DNA of 64,000 bases from Brucella grignonensis (GTDB taxonomy: Bacteria; Pseudomonadota; Alphaproteobacteria; Rhizobiales; Rhizobiaceae). The position numbers were made by a program, and so were the translations under genes. Position 1 is the stretch's first letter; every line of letters begins with the position of its first letter. The DNA is taken from positions 1 to 64,000 of the forward strand of contig NZ_NNRL01000154.1 in the NCBI RefSeq assembly GCF_002252505.1, given 5' to 3'. This document shows, in pieces, positions 37,535 through 46,974 of the stretch. The notes under the pieces were generated by a model. That model worked only from the letters and a program-made list of their open reading frames with translations, was not told where the DNA came from and ran no database searches.

Positions 37535-37631
37535 AAATGTGCCTATAGGCCAAAGAATAAGCCTCCGACACTTTGCCTTCGCGTTCACCGATGCTATACG
37601 GTCGCGACGCATTAAATAAGAGGCTTTATCA

Positions 37632-38846
37632 ATGGCAAAAATCAAGGTTGCGAACCCGGTCGTTGAACTCGACGGCGATGAAATGACCCGCATCATCTGG
37701 CAGTTCATCAAGGACAAATTGATCCATCCCTACCTCGACATTGATCTGAAATACTACGATCTGTCAGTAGAACATCGTGATGAAACCAATGACCAGGTTA
37801 CCATTGATGCAGCTAATGCCATCAAGGAACATGGCGTTGGCGTAAAATGCGCAACCATCACACCCGATGAAGCCCGCGTTGAAGAATTCAAGCTCAAGAA
37901 GATGTGGAAGTCGCCTAACGGCACCATCCGCAACATCCTCGGCGGCGTTATCTTCCGCGAACCGATCATCTGCAAAAACGTTCCTCGTCTGGTTCCGGGC
38001 TGGACGCAGCCAATCATCGTTGGCCGTCATGCTTTCGGCGACCAGTACCGCGCGACCGATTTCAAATTCCCGGGCAAAGGCACACTGTCGATCAAATTCG
38101 TCGGTGAAGACGGCGAAACCATCGAGCACGAAGTCTATCAGGCTCCGGCTGCTGGCGTGGCAATGGCCATGTACAACCTCGACGAATCGATCCGTGAATT
38201 TGCACGCGCTTCGCTGAACTACGGCCTGCAGCGCAACTACCCGGTTTATCTGTCGACCAAGAACACCATTCTGAAGGCCTATGACGGTCGCTTCAAAGAC
38301 ATCTTCGAAGAAGTCTATCAGGCTGAATTCGCAGAAAAGTTCAAGGCAGCCAAGATCTGGTACGAACATCGTCTGATCGACGACATGGTTGCGTCTGCTC
38401 TCAAGTGGTCCGGCGGCTACGTTTGGGCTTGTAAAAACTATGACGGCGACGTGCAGTCCGATATCGTGGCACAGGGCTTCGGCTCGCTCGGCCTGATGAC
38501 CTCGGTTCTGATGACGCCAGATGGCAAGACTGTTGAAGCTGAAGCTGCACACGGCACCGTGACCCGTCACTACCGCCAGCATCAGAAGGGCGAGGAAACC
38601 TCGACCAACTCGATCGCTTCGATCTTCGCATGGACCCGCGGCCTTGCTCATCGTGCAAAGCTTGATGACAATGCAGAGCTGAAGCGCTTTGCCGACACGC
38701 TTGAAAAGGTCTGTGTCGATACTGTTGAAAGCGGCTACATGACCAAGGATCTGGCGCTGCTCATCGGTCCAGATCAGCCTTGGCTCTCGACCACTGGCTT
38801 CCTCGACAAGATCGACGAAAACCTTCAGAAGGCAATGGCTGCCTGA
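37632..38846 (+). CDS. icd: NADP-dependent isocitrate dehydrogenase
   Basis: TCA-cycle enzyme that oxidises isocitrate to 2-oxoglutarate. The 404-residue sequence is of the eukaryote-like homodimeric type common in alphaproteobacteria, with [13 protein letters not shown] near the start and [20 protein letters not shown] in the catalytic metal-binding region. GAGG precedes the ATG by eight bases. It has its own terminator and no operon partner. Confidence 0.97.
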   Translation: MAKIKVANPVVELDGDEMTRIIWQFIKDKLIHPYLDIDLKYYDLSVEHRDETNDQVTIDAANAIKEHGVGVKCATITPDEARVEEFKLKKMWKSPNGTIRNILGGVIFREPIICKNVPRLVPGWTQPIIVGRHAFGDQYRATDFKFPGKGTLSIKFVGEDGETIEHEVYQAPAAGVAMAMYNLDESIREFARASLNYGLQRNYPVYLSTKNTILKAYDGRFKDIFEEVYQAEFAEKFKAAKIWYEHRLIDDMVASALKWSGGYVWACKNYDGDVQSDIVAQGFGSLGLMTSVLMTPDGKTVEAEAAHGTVTRHYRQHQKGEETSTNSIASIFAWTRGLAHRAKLDDNAELKRFADTLEKVCVDTVESGYMTKDLALLIGPDQPWLSTTGFLDKIDENLQKAMAA

Positions 38847-38868
38847 GCCTGAGCCAAGTCACATTGAG

Positions 38869-38893
38869 ACGGCGGGATTTTCCCGCCGTTTTT
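38869..38893 (+). terminator. Rho-independent terminator of icd
   Basis: A perfect 9-bp stem (ACGGCGGGA/TCCCGCCGT) with a 3-base loop and TTTT, 22 bases after the icd stop. Confidence 0.9.
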
Positions 38894-38973
38894 CGTTTGC
38901 ACGGCACTATTTATCCCTCGCAAGCGCAAATGCTCCCCGATAGTCTGTTGATTCAGAAATAGGGAGGACTGAT

Positions 38974-39417
38974 ATGTCGGCAATTCGGGCATTAACGCCA
39001 CAAGACCGGACTGCTTGGGAACCATTATGGAAAGCCTATCAGGTCTTTTACGAGGTCGACATTCCCGCAGAGACAACCGGCATCACATGGGGCCGCTTTC
39101 ACGACGCGTCGGAACCAATGCATGCTTTAGGTGCATTCGACGACGACGGACGTCTTGTTGGTTTCGTGCATGCGATTTTTCACCGCTCCTGCTGGTTGCC
39201 AAAATGGACCTGCTATCTTCAGGATCTCTATGTCGAAAACAGCCAGCGTGGAAAAGGCACCGGTGCTGCCCTGATTGAGGCAGTGGCCGATCTCGCGCGC
39301 GCAGAAGGCGCAGGCAGGCTCTATTGGCTCACACACGAAAGCAATGCCACCGCACGCCGTCTTTATGACGCAATCGCCCAACAGTCTGGCTTCATCCAGT
39401 ATCGAAAGGCTCTTTAA
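38974..39417 (+). CDS. GNAT family N-acetyltransferase
   Basis: A 147-residue acetyltransferase. The acetyl-CoA pyrophosphate loop is in YVENSQRGKGTGAALIEAV (Q/RxxGxG/A pattern), and the final LTHESNATARRLYDAIAQQS carries the usual C-terminal strand and helix. GGGAGG is upstream of the ATG. The acceptor is unknown. It lies between icd and a glutathione S-transferase gene in the same direction. Confidence 0.9.
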   Translation: MSAIRALTPQDRTAWEPLWKAYQVFYEVDIPAETTGITWGRFHDASEPMHALGAFDDDGRLVGFVHAIFHRSCWLPKWTCYLQDLYVENSQRGKGTGAALIEAVADLARAEGAGRLYWLTHESNATARRLYDAIAQQSGFIQYRKAL

Positions 39418-39489
39418 AAAGCCGGATTCCCGTTTCTTTTTGATGCAAGAAAGAGCATCTTGTTGCTCAGCTTGCAGGGAGGATGAAAA

Positions 39490-40113
39490 ATGAGCGATTT
39501 GAAGCTTTACACCAACCCCATGTCACGCGGGCGCATTGCGCGCTGGATGTTAGAGGAAATCGGGCAGCCCTATGATGTCGAAATCCTCGATTACGGCCCG
39601 CCCATGAAAGGGCCTGATTATTGCGCCATCAATCCGATGGGCAAGGTGCCTGCTCTACGCCACGGCAAAGATATCGTGACAGAAGTTGCGGCCATCTGTG
39701 CCTATCTTGCGACCACGTTCCCTGAAGCTGGTCTTGCTCCCCATCCTGACGAGCGTGCCGATTTCTATCGCTGGCTTTTCTTCACATCGGGTCCGGTCGA
39801 AGCCGCCCTATCCAATCATGCGTTGGGCTATGAAGTACCTGCCGACAAACAAGGCATGGTGGGGTATGGCAATTACGATACCGTCGTGAATACGCTCGAA
39901 AAAGCGGTTTCCCGTCACCCTTATATTACCGGCTCACGCTTCACCGCAGCCGATGTCTATGTCGGCTCACACATCGGCTGGGGTTTGCGCTTCGGCACAT
40001 TGCCAGGAAAGCCTGCCTTTACGGCCTATTGGGATCGTTTGAAAGATCGCCGGGCCATGAAGCGCGCCAATGAACTGGATGACGCCGCCGCAGCAGCTCA
40101 AAACAATAGCTAA
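39490..40113 (+). CDS. Glutathione S-transferase family protein
   Basis: A 207-residue GST-like protein with a thioredoxin-fold N-terminal domain (residues 1-80; SRGRIARWMLEEIGQPYDVE, INPMGKVPALRHG, and a glutathione-binding TEVAAICAYLA) and an all-helical C-terminal domain. A Ser at about residue 12 is in the position of the catalytic residue. GGAGG is upstream. Its stop overlaps that of the converging ArsR-type gene by three bases. Confidence 0.92.
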   Translation: MSDLKLYTNPMSRGRIARWMLEEIGQPYDVEILDYGPPMKGPDYCAINPMGKVPALRHGKDIVTEVAAICAYLATTFPEAGLAPHPDERADFYRWLFFTSGPVEAALSNHALGYEVPADKQGMVGYGNYDTVVNTLEKAVSRHPYITGSRFTAADVYVGSHIGWGLRFGTLPGKPAFTAYWDRLKDRRAMKRANELDDAAAAAQNNS

Positions 40114-40784
40114 AGCTGAAAAATCTTGGCAAAAGCCTGGGCGCCGTTAGACGAGAAGGTAATAACCCGACCTTCTTCCCGACGTGCCCAGCCTTTATCA
40201 ATAAAGTTTTTCAGGAGTGCCGCGCCGAGTGCGCCGCCAAGATGATTGCGCCTCTCGCTCCAGTCGAGACAGTGACGGCAAAGTGGTCGCTTACCCTTTT
40301 GCAGCATATCCACATCAACATCGAGACAAGAGAAAAATGACTTCCCTTCATCCGTGAGCAGAGGTTCACTGGCATCATCGATCAGACCAAGCCTGTGGGA
40401 TGCGTCGAGCATTTCAACGCCACGTTCGCCTGCCAGATGATCGTAACAAATTCGTGCCTTACGTAGCGCATGGTCCTTAGGACCAGTGCGAACCCGCACG
40501 GCACCGGTTCGCTGCGCGAGCCCCATAAGTCCTTCCAGAACCTGCGCCACATCCGTACCTGAAAGCCTGAAATAACGATGCCTGCCCTGCTTTTCAGCTA
40601 CGAGCAAATTGGCTGCATCAAGCTTTGAGAGATGCCCGCTGGCAGTCTGAATCGTCACACCTGCTGCTGCAGCAAGTTCACTCACTGTCAAAGCACGTCC
40701 GTCCATCAGCGCGGTCAGCATGTTTGCACGCGCCGGATCACCCAGCAGGGCTGCAACAGAAGCTATGATCGGTCCGTCTTTCAT
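40110..40784 (-). CDS. ArsR-type winged-helix regulator with cysteine-rich C-terminal domain
   Basis: A 224-residue regulator. The ArsR-like winged helix covers residues 8-90 (LLGDPARANMLTALMDGRAL, GVTIQTASGHLSKL). The C-terminal domain has Cys113 in RICYDHLAGE, Cys153, and the pair Cys169 and Cys172 in PLCRHCLDWSERR, which could bind a metal or sense thiol-reactive compounds. The gene starts inside a perfect palindrome, so it likely represses itself. It faces away from the NIPSNAP/monooxygenase pair. Confidence 0.88.
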   Translation of the reverse strand: MKDGPIIASVAALLGDPARANMLTALMDGRALTVSELAAAAGVTIQTASGHLSKLDAANLLVAEKQGRHRYFRLSGTDVAQVLEGLMGLAQRTGAVRVRTGPKDHALRKARICYDHLAGERGVEMLDASHRLGLIDDASEPLLTDEGKSFFSCLDVDVDMLQKGKRPLCRHCLDWSERRNHLGGALGAALLKNFIDKGWARREEGRVITFSSNGAQAFAKIFQL

Positions 40785-40807
40785 ACTTCGATGCTAACCG
40801 AAGTATG
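40782..40807. promoter_or_regulatory. Perfect palindrome over the ArsR-type start codon
   Basis: CATACTTCG and CGAAGTATG, 9-bp arms with an 8-bp spacer. The first arm includes the complement of the ATG start codon of the minus-strand regulator gene. It lies about 60 bases upstream of the NIPSNAP gene. It is the likely operator for both directions. Confidence 0.78.
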
Positions 40808-40865
40808 GATGAAGTTCAATAGGCTAAAACGTCTCCAGCAAACCAGTTAATTTCAGGAGACAAAA

Positions 40866-41195
40866 ATGATTACCTGTTTCATCCGCTATCAGATCGACCC
40901 GTTTAAAGCCGACGCTTTCGCGGAATATGCGCGCAATTGGGGACAAGCGAGCCCACGTTGCGGTGCAAACCTGATTGGTTATTTCGGGCCGCATGAAGGC
41001 TCCACCACAACAGCTTATGGTGTTTATTCCGTCGAAGACCTTGCTGCCTATGAACAGTTTCGCGCACGTCTGGCCGCGGATCCAATCGGTCGGGCAAACT
41101 ATGATTTTGCAAAGCGAGAACAGTTTATCCGCTCGGAAGAGCGTATCTTTCTCAAACTGCAATCGGCCCCACATGCGGAGTTTATCAAGCCATGA
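40866..41195 (+). CDS. NIPSNAP family protein
   Basis: A 109-residue dimeric alpha-beta barrel protein of the NIPSNAP family (MITCFIRYQIDPFKADAFAEYARNW opening, then HEGSTTTAYGVYSVEDLAAY). Bacterial members are small enzymes or binding proteins of unclear role. It overlaps the next gene by four bases (ATGA) and is divergent from the ArsR-type regulator, which probably controls it. Confidence 0.88.
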   Translation: MITCFIRYQIDPFKADAFAEYARNWGQASPRCGANLIGYFGPHEGSTTTAYGVYSVEDLAAYEQFRARLAADPIGRANYDFAKREQFIRSEERIFLKLQSAPHAEFIKP

Positions 41196-41542
41196 TCGCC
41201 GTTATCTTTGAAGTCTGGCCTGCGGATGATGAGCGGCGCGAGCAATATCTCGATATCGCTGCAAGCCTGCGGGCCGATCTGGTCAAAATCGACGGCTTCA
41301 TATCCATCGAACGCTTTCAAAGTCTGGTTAAGCCAGAAAAGCTGTTGTCGCTCTCTTTCTGGCGTGACGAAGAAGCTGTCAAACAGTGGCGCAACTTGCC
41401 CACCCATCGGATTGCACAGACGAAAGGACGCGGCGGTGTATTTGAAAACTACCGTTTGCGCGTCGCAAGCGTGTTGCGGGACTATGGTCTCGATGAACGC
41501 GAAGAAGCTCCCGACGATAACCGGAAAGTTCACGCCGAATAA
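41192..41542 (+). CDS. Antibiotic biosynthesis monooxygenase (ABM) domain protein
   Basis: A 116-residue ferredoxin-like fold protein of the ABM family. Residues 1-95 carry the typical IAVIFEVWPADDERREQYLD and RFQSLVKPEKLLSLSFWRDE segments. ABM proteins oxidise quinone-like or heme substrates. The substrate here is not known. It is translationally coupled to the NIPSNAP gene and is followed by a strong terminator. Confidence 0.88.
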   Translation: MIAVIFEVWPADDERREQYLDIAASLRADLVKIDGFISIERFQSLVKPEKLLSLSFWRDEEAVKQWRNLPTHRIAQTKGRGGVFENYRLRVASVLRDYGLDEREEAPDDNRKVHAE

Positions 41543-41570
41543 AAAGGGCCGGGAAATTCCCGGCCTTTTC
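41541..41570 (+). terminator. Rho-independent terminator
   Basis: A long stem (AAAAGGGCCGGGAA/TTCCCGGCCTTTT) with a tiny loop just after the ABM gene stop. It is nearly symmetric and could serve alaS on the other strand as well, although a repeat intervenes. Confidence 0.88.
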
Positions 41571-41574
41571 GCTT

Positions 41575-41678
41575 TAGAGCGCGTTTCGATCTGATTGGAT
41601 CAGATCGGCGCTCTAAATATTTGTTTTAACGCACATCTTTGTCCGAAAACCGTTTCATACTTTTCGGGATGCGCTCTA
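41575..41678. repeat. Palindromic repeat family 1, copy 3
   Basis: A 104-bp copy in the same orientation as copy 1: TAGAGCGCGTTTC, then the palindrome around GATCTGATTGGATCAGATC, the TTGTTTTAACGCACATC linker and hairpin CCGAAAA..TTTTCGG. It lies between the ABM terminator and the 3' end of alaS. Confidence 0.92.
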
Positions 41679-41690
41679 ATCAGCAATCGA

Positions 41691-44348
41691 TCAGACGATC
41701 AGCGCCTTTACAGCGGCAATCGCTTCGTTTGCCTTGGTGCCATCTGGGCCACCGGCCTGCGCCATGTCTGGACGACCGCCGCCGCCAGCACCACCGAGGG
41801 CGCCGGATGCAGCACGCACCAGATCAACCGCGCTGAAACGACCAACCAGATCTTCAGTCACAGCGGCAACCGCGCTTGCCTTGCCATCTTCACCAACGCC
41901 GATGAAGAGAACAACGCCTGAACCAACCTGCTTCTTGCCTTCGTCAGCAAGCGGCTTGAGATCGCGCGGCGAAACGCCGGTCACAACTTTGCCGAGGAAA
42001 TTGACGCCATTGACGGTTTCCACAGCACTGCCGCCATCAGATGCACCGCCACTCAACGCCAGTTGTCTGCGGGCTTCTGCAAGTTCACGTTCCAGCTTCT
42101 TACGCTCATCAACCAAAGCGTTGACACGCTCAAGTGCTTCTGATGGCGTTGTCTTAAGAACACCGGCGATTGCCTTGACGCGTTCATCCTGCTCTTCGAG
42201 GTACAAGCGAGCCGCCTCGCCGGTCAGTGCTTCCATGCGGCGAACGCCGGCAGCGACACCACTGTCGGACAGAATGCGCACGAGGCCGATATCACCCGTC
42301 TGACGAACATGCGTGCCGCCGCAAAGCTCGACAGAGTAAGCCTTGCCAGCCTTTTCGCCGTGCTTAGCCGTTCCCATCGAAACAACACGGACTTCGTCAC
42401 CATATTTTTCGCCGAACAACGCCATCGCCCCTTCGGCAATAGCATCATCCACGGCCATCAAACGCGTCGAAACCGGTGCGTTCTGCAGGATGATCTCATT
42501 TGCCAAGTTCTCGACAGCCGTCAGTTCTTCCGCCGAAATCGGCTTTGGGTGCGAAAAGTCGAAACGCAGACGATCGGGAGCCACGAGCGACCCCTTCTGC
42601 GCAACGTGAGATCCAAGCGTTTCACGCAGGGCCTCGTGCAGAAGATGGGTTGCCGAATGGTTGGAACGGATGCGCGTACGACGCTCACCATCAACCTTCA
42701 ACTCGACCGCTTCGCCGACCTTTGCTGACCCTTTGGTAACTTCGCCCGTATGAACGAAAACGCCCTCGCCCTTCTTCTGTGTATCCTTGATGGTGATGAC
42801 AAAGCCTTCACCGGAAATCGTTCCGGTATCGCCCTGCTGACCGCCGGATTCGCCATAGAACGGCGTCTGGTTGACAACGACGGAAACGGTTTCACCTTCG
42901 GCCGCAGATGCCACTTCCGCGCCATCGCGCACGAGTGCCGTGATAACGCCTTCAGCGCTTTCAGTTTCATAGCCGAGAAATTCGGTCGCGCCGACTTTAT
43001 CCTTGATACCGAACCAGATGGTTTCAGTTGCGGCTTCGCCCGAACCGGTCCAGTTGGCGCGTGCTTCTGCCTTCTGGCGTTCCATGGCGACGTTGAAACC
43101 ATCGGTATCGACCGTTACGCCGCGCTGGCGCAATGCATCCTGAGTGAGATCGAGCGGGAAACCGTAGGTGTCATAAAGCTTGAAAGCCGTCTCGCCATCA
43201 AGACGATCACCCTCAACGAGATTTTCCGAAGCATCGGAAAGCAGGCCAAGGCCGCGTTCCAGCGTCTTGCGGAAACGGGTTTCTTCGAGCTTGAGGGTTT
43301 CGGAAATCAGTGCTTCCGCGCGGATCAGCTCCGGATAGGCCTGCCCCATTTCCCGAATGAGCGCTGGCAGCAGACGCCACATCAATGGCTCTTTCGCACC
43401 GAGCAGCTGCGCATGACGCATAGCGCGGCGCATGATGCGGCGCAGCACATAGCCACGACCTTCATTCGACGGCAGAACGCCATCGGCAATCAGGAAGCTC
43501 GATGCACGCAGATGATCGGCAATTACGCGATGGCTGGCGCGGAAATCGCCCTCAGCCTTAACGCCAGTTGCATCTTCCGATGCGCGGATCAGCGCCTTGA
43601 AAAGATCAATGTCGTAATTGTCATGCACACCCTGCAAAACCGCTGCAACGCGCTCCAGCCCCATACCCGTATCAATCGACGGACGTGGCAGATCGATACG
43701 CTGCTCAGGAGAGAGCTGCTCGAACTGCATGAAAACGAGATTCCAGATCTCAATGAAACGATCGCCATCTTCATCAGCGGATCCGGGAGGACCGCCCCAG
43801 ATATGATCGCCATGATCGTAGAAGATTTCCGAGCAAGGACCGCAAGGGCCGGTATCACCCATCGCCCAGAAATTATCATTCGTAGCAATGCGGATGATGC
43901 GATCATCAGAAAGGCCGGCAATCTTCTTCCAAAAATTCGCGGCATCATCATCGGTGTGATAAACGGTGACCAGCAGCTTGTCCTTGTTCAGGCCAAACTC
44001 CTTTGTGATCAGGTTCCAGGCATGGTTGATCGCTTCTTCCTTGAAGTAATTGCCAAAGGAGAAGTTGCCGAGCATTTCAAAGAAGGTGTGGTGACGAGCC
44101 GTATAGCCGACATTGTCCAGATCGTTATGCTTGCCGCCAGCGCGCACGCATTTCTGCGATGTGGTCGCGCGGCTGTATGGGCGCTGTTCAAGACCAGTGA
44201 AGACATTCTTGAACTGCACCATGCCCGCATTGGTGAACATCAGCGTTGGATCGTTGCGCGGAACCAACGGGCTTGATGAAACAACCTCGTGTCCGTTCTT
44301 GCGGAAATAGTCGAGGAATGTGGACCTTATCTCGTTGACGCCAGCCAT
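41691..44348 (-). CDS. alaS: Alanine-tRNA ligase
   Basis: Charges tRNA-Ala and edits mischarged Ser/Gly. At 885 residues it is full length. The catalytic domain is marked by [20 protein letters not shown] and [18 protein letters not shown]. The editing domain has [11 protein letters not shown] and CGGTHV (zinc and editing residues). A glycine-rich C-terminal oligomerisation segment has [18 protein letters not shown]. It is followed 3' by a repeat copy and preceded by a 436-base gap from recA. Confidence 0.97.
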   Translation of the reverse strand: MAGVNEIRSTFLDYFRKNGHEVVSSSPLVPRNDPTLMFTNAGMVQFKNVFTGLEQRPYSRATTSQKCVRAGGKHNDLDNVGYTARHHTFFEMLGNFSFGNYFKEEAINHAWNLITKEFGLNKDKLLVTVYHTDDDAANFWKKIAGLSDDRIIRIATNDNFWAMGDTGPCGPCSEIFYDHGDHIWGGPPGSADEDGDRFIEIWNLVFMQFEQLSPEQRIDLPRPSIDTGMGLERVAAVLQGVHDNYDIDLFKALIRASEDATGVKAEGDFRASHRVIADHLRASSFLIADGVLPSNEGRGYVLRRIMRRAMRHAQLLGAKEPLMWRLLPALIREMGQAYPELIRAEALISETLKLEETRFRKTLERGLGLLSDASENLVEGDRLDGETAFKLYDTYGFPLDLTQDALRQRGVTVDTDGFNVAMERQKAEARANWTGSGEAATETIWFGIKDKVGATEFLGYETESAEGVITALVRDGAEVASAAEGETVSVVVNQTPFYGESGGQQGDTGTISGEGFVITIKDTQKKGEGVFVHTGEVTKGSAKVGEAVELKVDGERRTRIRSNHSATHLLHEALRETLGSHVAQKGSLVAPDRLRFDFSHPKPISAEELTAVENLANEIILQNAPVSTRLMAVDDAIAEGAMALFGEKYGDEVRVVSMGTAKHGEKAGKAYSVELCGGTHVRQTGDIGLVRILSDSGVAAGVRRMEALTGEAARLYLEEQDERVKAIAGVLKTTPSEALERVNALVDERKKLERELAEARRQLALSGGASDGGSAVETVNGVNFLGKVVTGVSPRDLKPLADEGKKQVGSGVVLFIGVGEDGKASAVAAVTEDLVGRFSAVDLVRAASGALGGAGGGGRPDMAQAGGPDGTKANEAIAAVKALIV

Positions 44349-44617
44349 AATTCACCCTTGGACATTTTCTGCCCTGCATGAGACGCCCCTCTTAACAAGG
44401 CGCATCGATTATCTTTTCACCACCCGCAAGGTTGCAACGATATCCGGCATTTTCATGCCGCCACGCTTCGACTGCCCGATCATGGAAAGTCCGTGAGGTG
44501 GAGTTTCGGTTGACCGCTTTTAACGGGGCACCGCTTTTCTGTCCAGATAAGCAGTGTGCGCTATAAAAGCAATTTCTCCCGGAAAGTATGAAAACGACAA
44601 CTATGCAACAGTGTTCA

Positions 44618-44718
44618 TAGCATTTCCAGCAAAAGTGCGAAGCGGCTTTGCGTAGGATAATGCCCAAAAACAAATAGTTACAGCGGTTCCAGCGATTCAG
44701 TCTTAACTGAAACCGCTA
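44618..44718. repeat. Palindromic repeat family 2, complete copy
   Basis: About 101 bp. The left hairpin module is CAGCAAAAGTGCGAAGCGG with TTTGCG, followed by the linker AAAACAAATAG, then a right palindrome (AGCGGTTCCAG / CTGAAACCGCT). Length and bipartite plan are the same as family 1, with different sequence. Partial copies lie at 4813-4870, 17448-17505 and 17944-17985. Confidence 0.75.
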
Positions 44719-44734
44719 AAAGCAAAAAAACAAA

Positions 44735-44758
44735 AACCCTGCGTAATACGCAGGGCTT
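44735..44758 (-). terminator. Rho-independent terminator of recA
   Basis: A perfect 8-bp stem (CCCTGCGT/ACGCAGGG) with a 3-base loop and TTTTTG on the minus strand, 26 bases after the recA stop. Confidence 0.88.
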
Positions 44759-44784
44759 TCATCCATTTCATCATAAGACGGATT

Positions 44785-45870
44785 CTACATTTCTGCAGCT
44801 TCCGGACCATCATCCGCTTCAGGACCGCCATCTTCAAGAAATTGCTCGGCAATCAGGCCAGCATTCTGACGGAGCGTCATTTCGATCTCTTTCGCGACTT
44901 CCGGATTATCCTTGAGATACTGCTTGGCGTTTTCCCGACCCTGTCCCAAACGCTGGGAATTATAGGAGAACCACGCGCCCGACTTCTCAACAACACCGGC
45001 TTTGACACCAAGATCGACCAGTTCGCCCATCTTGGAAACGCCTGCACCATACATGATATCGAATTCAACCTGCTTGAATGGAGGTGCAAGCTTGTTCTTC
45101 ACCACCTTCACGCGAGTCTGGTTGCCCACAACCTCGTCACGCTCCTTGATCGAGCCAATACGACGAATATCAAGACGCACTGATGCGTAGAACTTGAGCG
45201 CATTACCGCCAGTTGTCGTTTCAGGCGAACCAAACATGACGCCAATCTTCATACGAATCTGGTTGATGAAGATCACCATACAGTTCGAACGCGAGATCGA
45301 AGCCGTGAGCTTGCGCAATGCCTGGCTCATCAAACGTGCCTGAAGACCAGGCAATGAATCGCCCATTTCACCTTCAATTTCGGCGCGTGGCGTCAGAGCC
45401 GCGACCGAGTCAACGACCAGAACATCAATTGCGCCGGAACGCACAAGCGTATCCGTGATTTCAAGCGCCTGCTCACCAGTATCAGGCTGCGAAATCAGAA
45501 GGTTCTCAAGATCGACGCCAAGTTTGCGGGCATAGACCGGATCAAGCGCATGTTCCGCATCCACAAATGCGCAAATACCACCCTTTTTCTGAGCTTCCGC
45601 AATCGTGTGGAGTGCAAGTGTCGTCTTACCCGAGCTTTCCGGGCCATAGATTTCCACGATACGTCCCTTGGGCAGACCGCCGACGCCCAATGCAATATCG
45701 AGAGAAAGCGAGCCGGTAGGCACGGTCTCAATATCGACCACTTCGTTCTGGCCCAATCGCATGATCGAGCCTTTGCCGAACGCCCGTTCAATCTGCGACA
45801 GCGCCGCATCGAGTGCCTTTGTCTTGTCCACTGAATTTTCCTCAACAAGTCGCAATGATTTCTGAGACAT
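44785..45870 (-). CDS. recA: Recombinase A
   Basis: ATP-dependent DNA strand-exchange protein and activator of LexA cleavage. The 361 residues have the Walker A motif GPESSGKTT, the Walker B-like [10 protein letters not shown], and the L2 loop region [21 protein letters not shown] lies about nine bases upstream of the ATG. It is a single-gene unit with an SOS box about 125 bases upstream and its own terminator. Confidence 0.98.
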   Translation of the reverse strand: MSQKSLRLVEENSVDKTKALDAALSQIERAFGKGSIMRLGQNEVVDIETVPTGSLSLDIALGVGGLPKGRIVEIYGPESSGKTTLALHTIAEAQKKGGICAFVDAEHALDPVYARKLGVDLENLLISQPDTGEQALEITDTLVRSGAIDVLVVDSVAALTPRAEIEGEMGDSLPGLQARLMSQALRKLTASISRSNCMVIFINQIRMKIGVMFGSPETTTGGNALKFYASVRLDIRRIGSIKERDEVVGNQTRVKVVKNKLAPPFKQVEFDIMYGAGVSKMGELVDLGVKAGVVEKSGAWFSYNSQRLGQGRENAKQYLKDNPEVAKEIEMTLRQNAGLIAEQFLEDGGPEADDGPEAAEM

Positions 45871-45993
45871 CTTACACCATCCTCTTGTCTCGCTAGAAGC
45901 CCCGGGGGCTCATCGCCAATATCTATTTGTATCTGTTTTGTTCTCATTTTGCAATAAGGTCAAGCAGTTGATTTAAATAGATATAAATTTTTT

Positions 45994-46008
45994 GTTCTAT
46001 TATTGTTC
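45994..46008. promoter_or_regulatory. LexA (SOS) box of recA
   Basis: GTTC-N7-GTTC (GTTCTATTATTGTTC), the direct-repeat SOS box of alphaproteobacteria, 123 bases upstream of the recA start. The surroundings are AT-rich and promoter-like. LexA bound here would repress recA until DNA damage. Confidence 0.85.
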
Positions 46009-46098
46009 CTTAACATTAGGAACACGTAATCTGCACGACTGTCCACGCTTTAGTTCAAAAAAATAGGTGTTTGGGTTCGGCGATTCGCTCTCATAACG

Positions 46099-46130
46099 TA
46101 AAAACGCAGCTCTCCTTTCGAAGAGCTGCG
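46099..46130 (-). terminator. Terminator of the OmpA-like lipoprotein gene
   Basis: A 9-bp stem (CGCAGCTCT/AGAGCTGCG) with an 8-base loop and TTTT on the minus strand, about 37 bases after the stop. Confidence 0.85.
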
Positions 46131-46166
46131 CCAAAAAACGGATCAATATCCGAATCTTTGAACTTA

Positions 46167-46832
46167 TCAGCTTGCACCACGAAGCGGTGAAATCTGAATT
46201 TCCACGCGACGATTCTGTGCACGACCATCCGGTGTCGCATTGGTTGCCACCGGCTGGCTGGCGCCATAACCAATAACTGCGAAGCGGCGAGGATCGATGC
46301 CCTGCGAGCCGAGATAGGTTGCAACAGACGACGCGCGGCGCTGCGACAGACCCTGGTTGTAGCTCGCACTGCCTGTTGAGTCGGTATGACCGAGCACGTC
46401 GACAAGGGTCTGATTGAACTTACGCAGAACAATCGCAACCGAATTGAGCGTTGGGTAGAACTGGCTCTTAACCTGATCTTGATCGGTATCAAAAGTGATA
46501 GCTGATGGCATGTTCAGGATAATCTGATCGCCGTTACGGGTAACCGAGACGCCCGTTCCCTGCAGCTGGTTGCGCAGCTCGGATTCCTGGCGATCCATAT
46601 AGTTGCCGATAGCGCCGCCCCCGAGCGCACCAATACCTGCGCCAATCAGAACTGCGTTACGCTGTGCGCGGCTGGAGCCGCCAACCATAAGGCCGCCCAA
46701 AGCGCCTACAGCGGCACCGATTGCGGCACCGCCAGCGGTGTTCGACACCTTCTGTTCACCGGTATAAGGATCGGTGGTGCAGCCTGCCAGAAATGTGGCA
46801 CCGATAAGGGCAATCCCGATTTTCTTCAGCAT
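46167..46832 (-). CDS. OmpA family lipoprotein (YiaD-like)
   Basis: A 221-residue outer-membrane lipoprotein. The signal ends in the lipobox LAGC at residues 15-18. A glycine-rich segment (about 32-75, glycine-zipper type) follows. The C-terminal OmpA domain (about 110-215) has VDVLGHTDSTGSASYNQGLS and QRRASSVATYLGSQG, which bind peptidoglycan. The architecture matches YiaD/Pal-like proteins that link the outer membrane to the cell wall. It has its own terminator and probably its own promoter. Confidence 0.92.
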   Translation of the reverse strand: MLKKIGIALIGATFLAGCTTDPYTGEQKVSNTAGGAAIGAAVGALGGLMVGGSSRAQRNAVLIGAGIGALGGGAIGNYMDRQESELRNQLQGTGVSVTRNGDQIILNMPSAITFDTDQDQVKSQFYPTLNSVAIVLRKFNQTLVDVLGHTDSTGSASYNQGLSQRRASSVATYLGSQGIDPRRFAVIGYGASQPVATNATPDGRAQNRRVEIQISPLRGAS

Positions 46833-46974
46833 GTATAGGTTATCCTCAATTGTCGATTCGTCGCGAATGATAACTTCGATTAAGGCCGGATGGTGTCTTT
46901 AAATCCCCATCCGCGACTTTTAAAACGCGTTTTGTTCTGTTTGCAACAGATTGCCGACACTTGATCGCAGTGCT

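Larger units (their letters stand above)
44349..44784. other. Gap between recA and alaS
   Basis: About 430 bases without a supported gene. It contains the recA terminator, the only complete copy of repeat family 2 (44618-44718), and, towards alaS, a region that should hold its promoter. A 93-codon minus-strand frame here is Cys-rich without family features and crosses the repeat, so I reject it. Confidence 0.6.

Noticed and set aside
42750-44276. 508-codon open frame on the plus strand
   Set aside because: Antisense to alaS, with no domain and no ribosome site.
44392-44673. 93-codon minus-strand frame between recA and alaS
   Set aside because: Overlaps the family 2 repeat, has no ribosome site and no family similarity.
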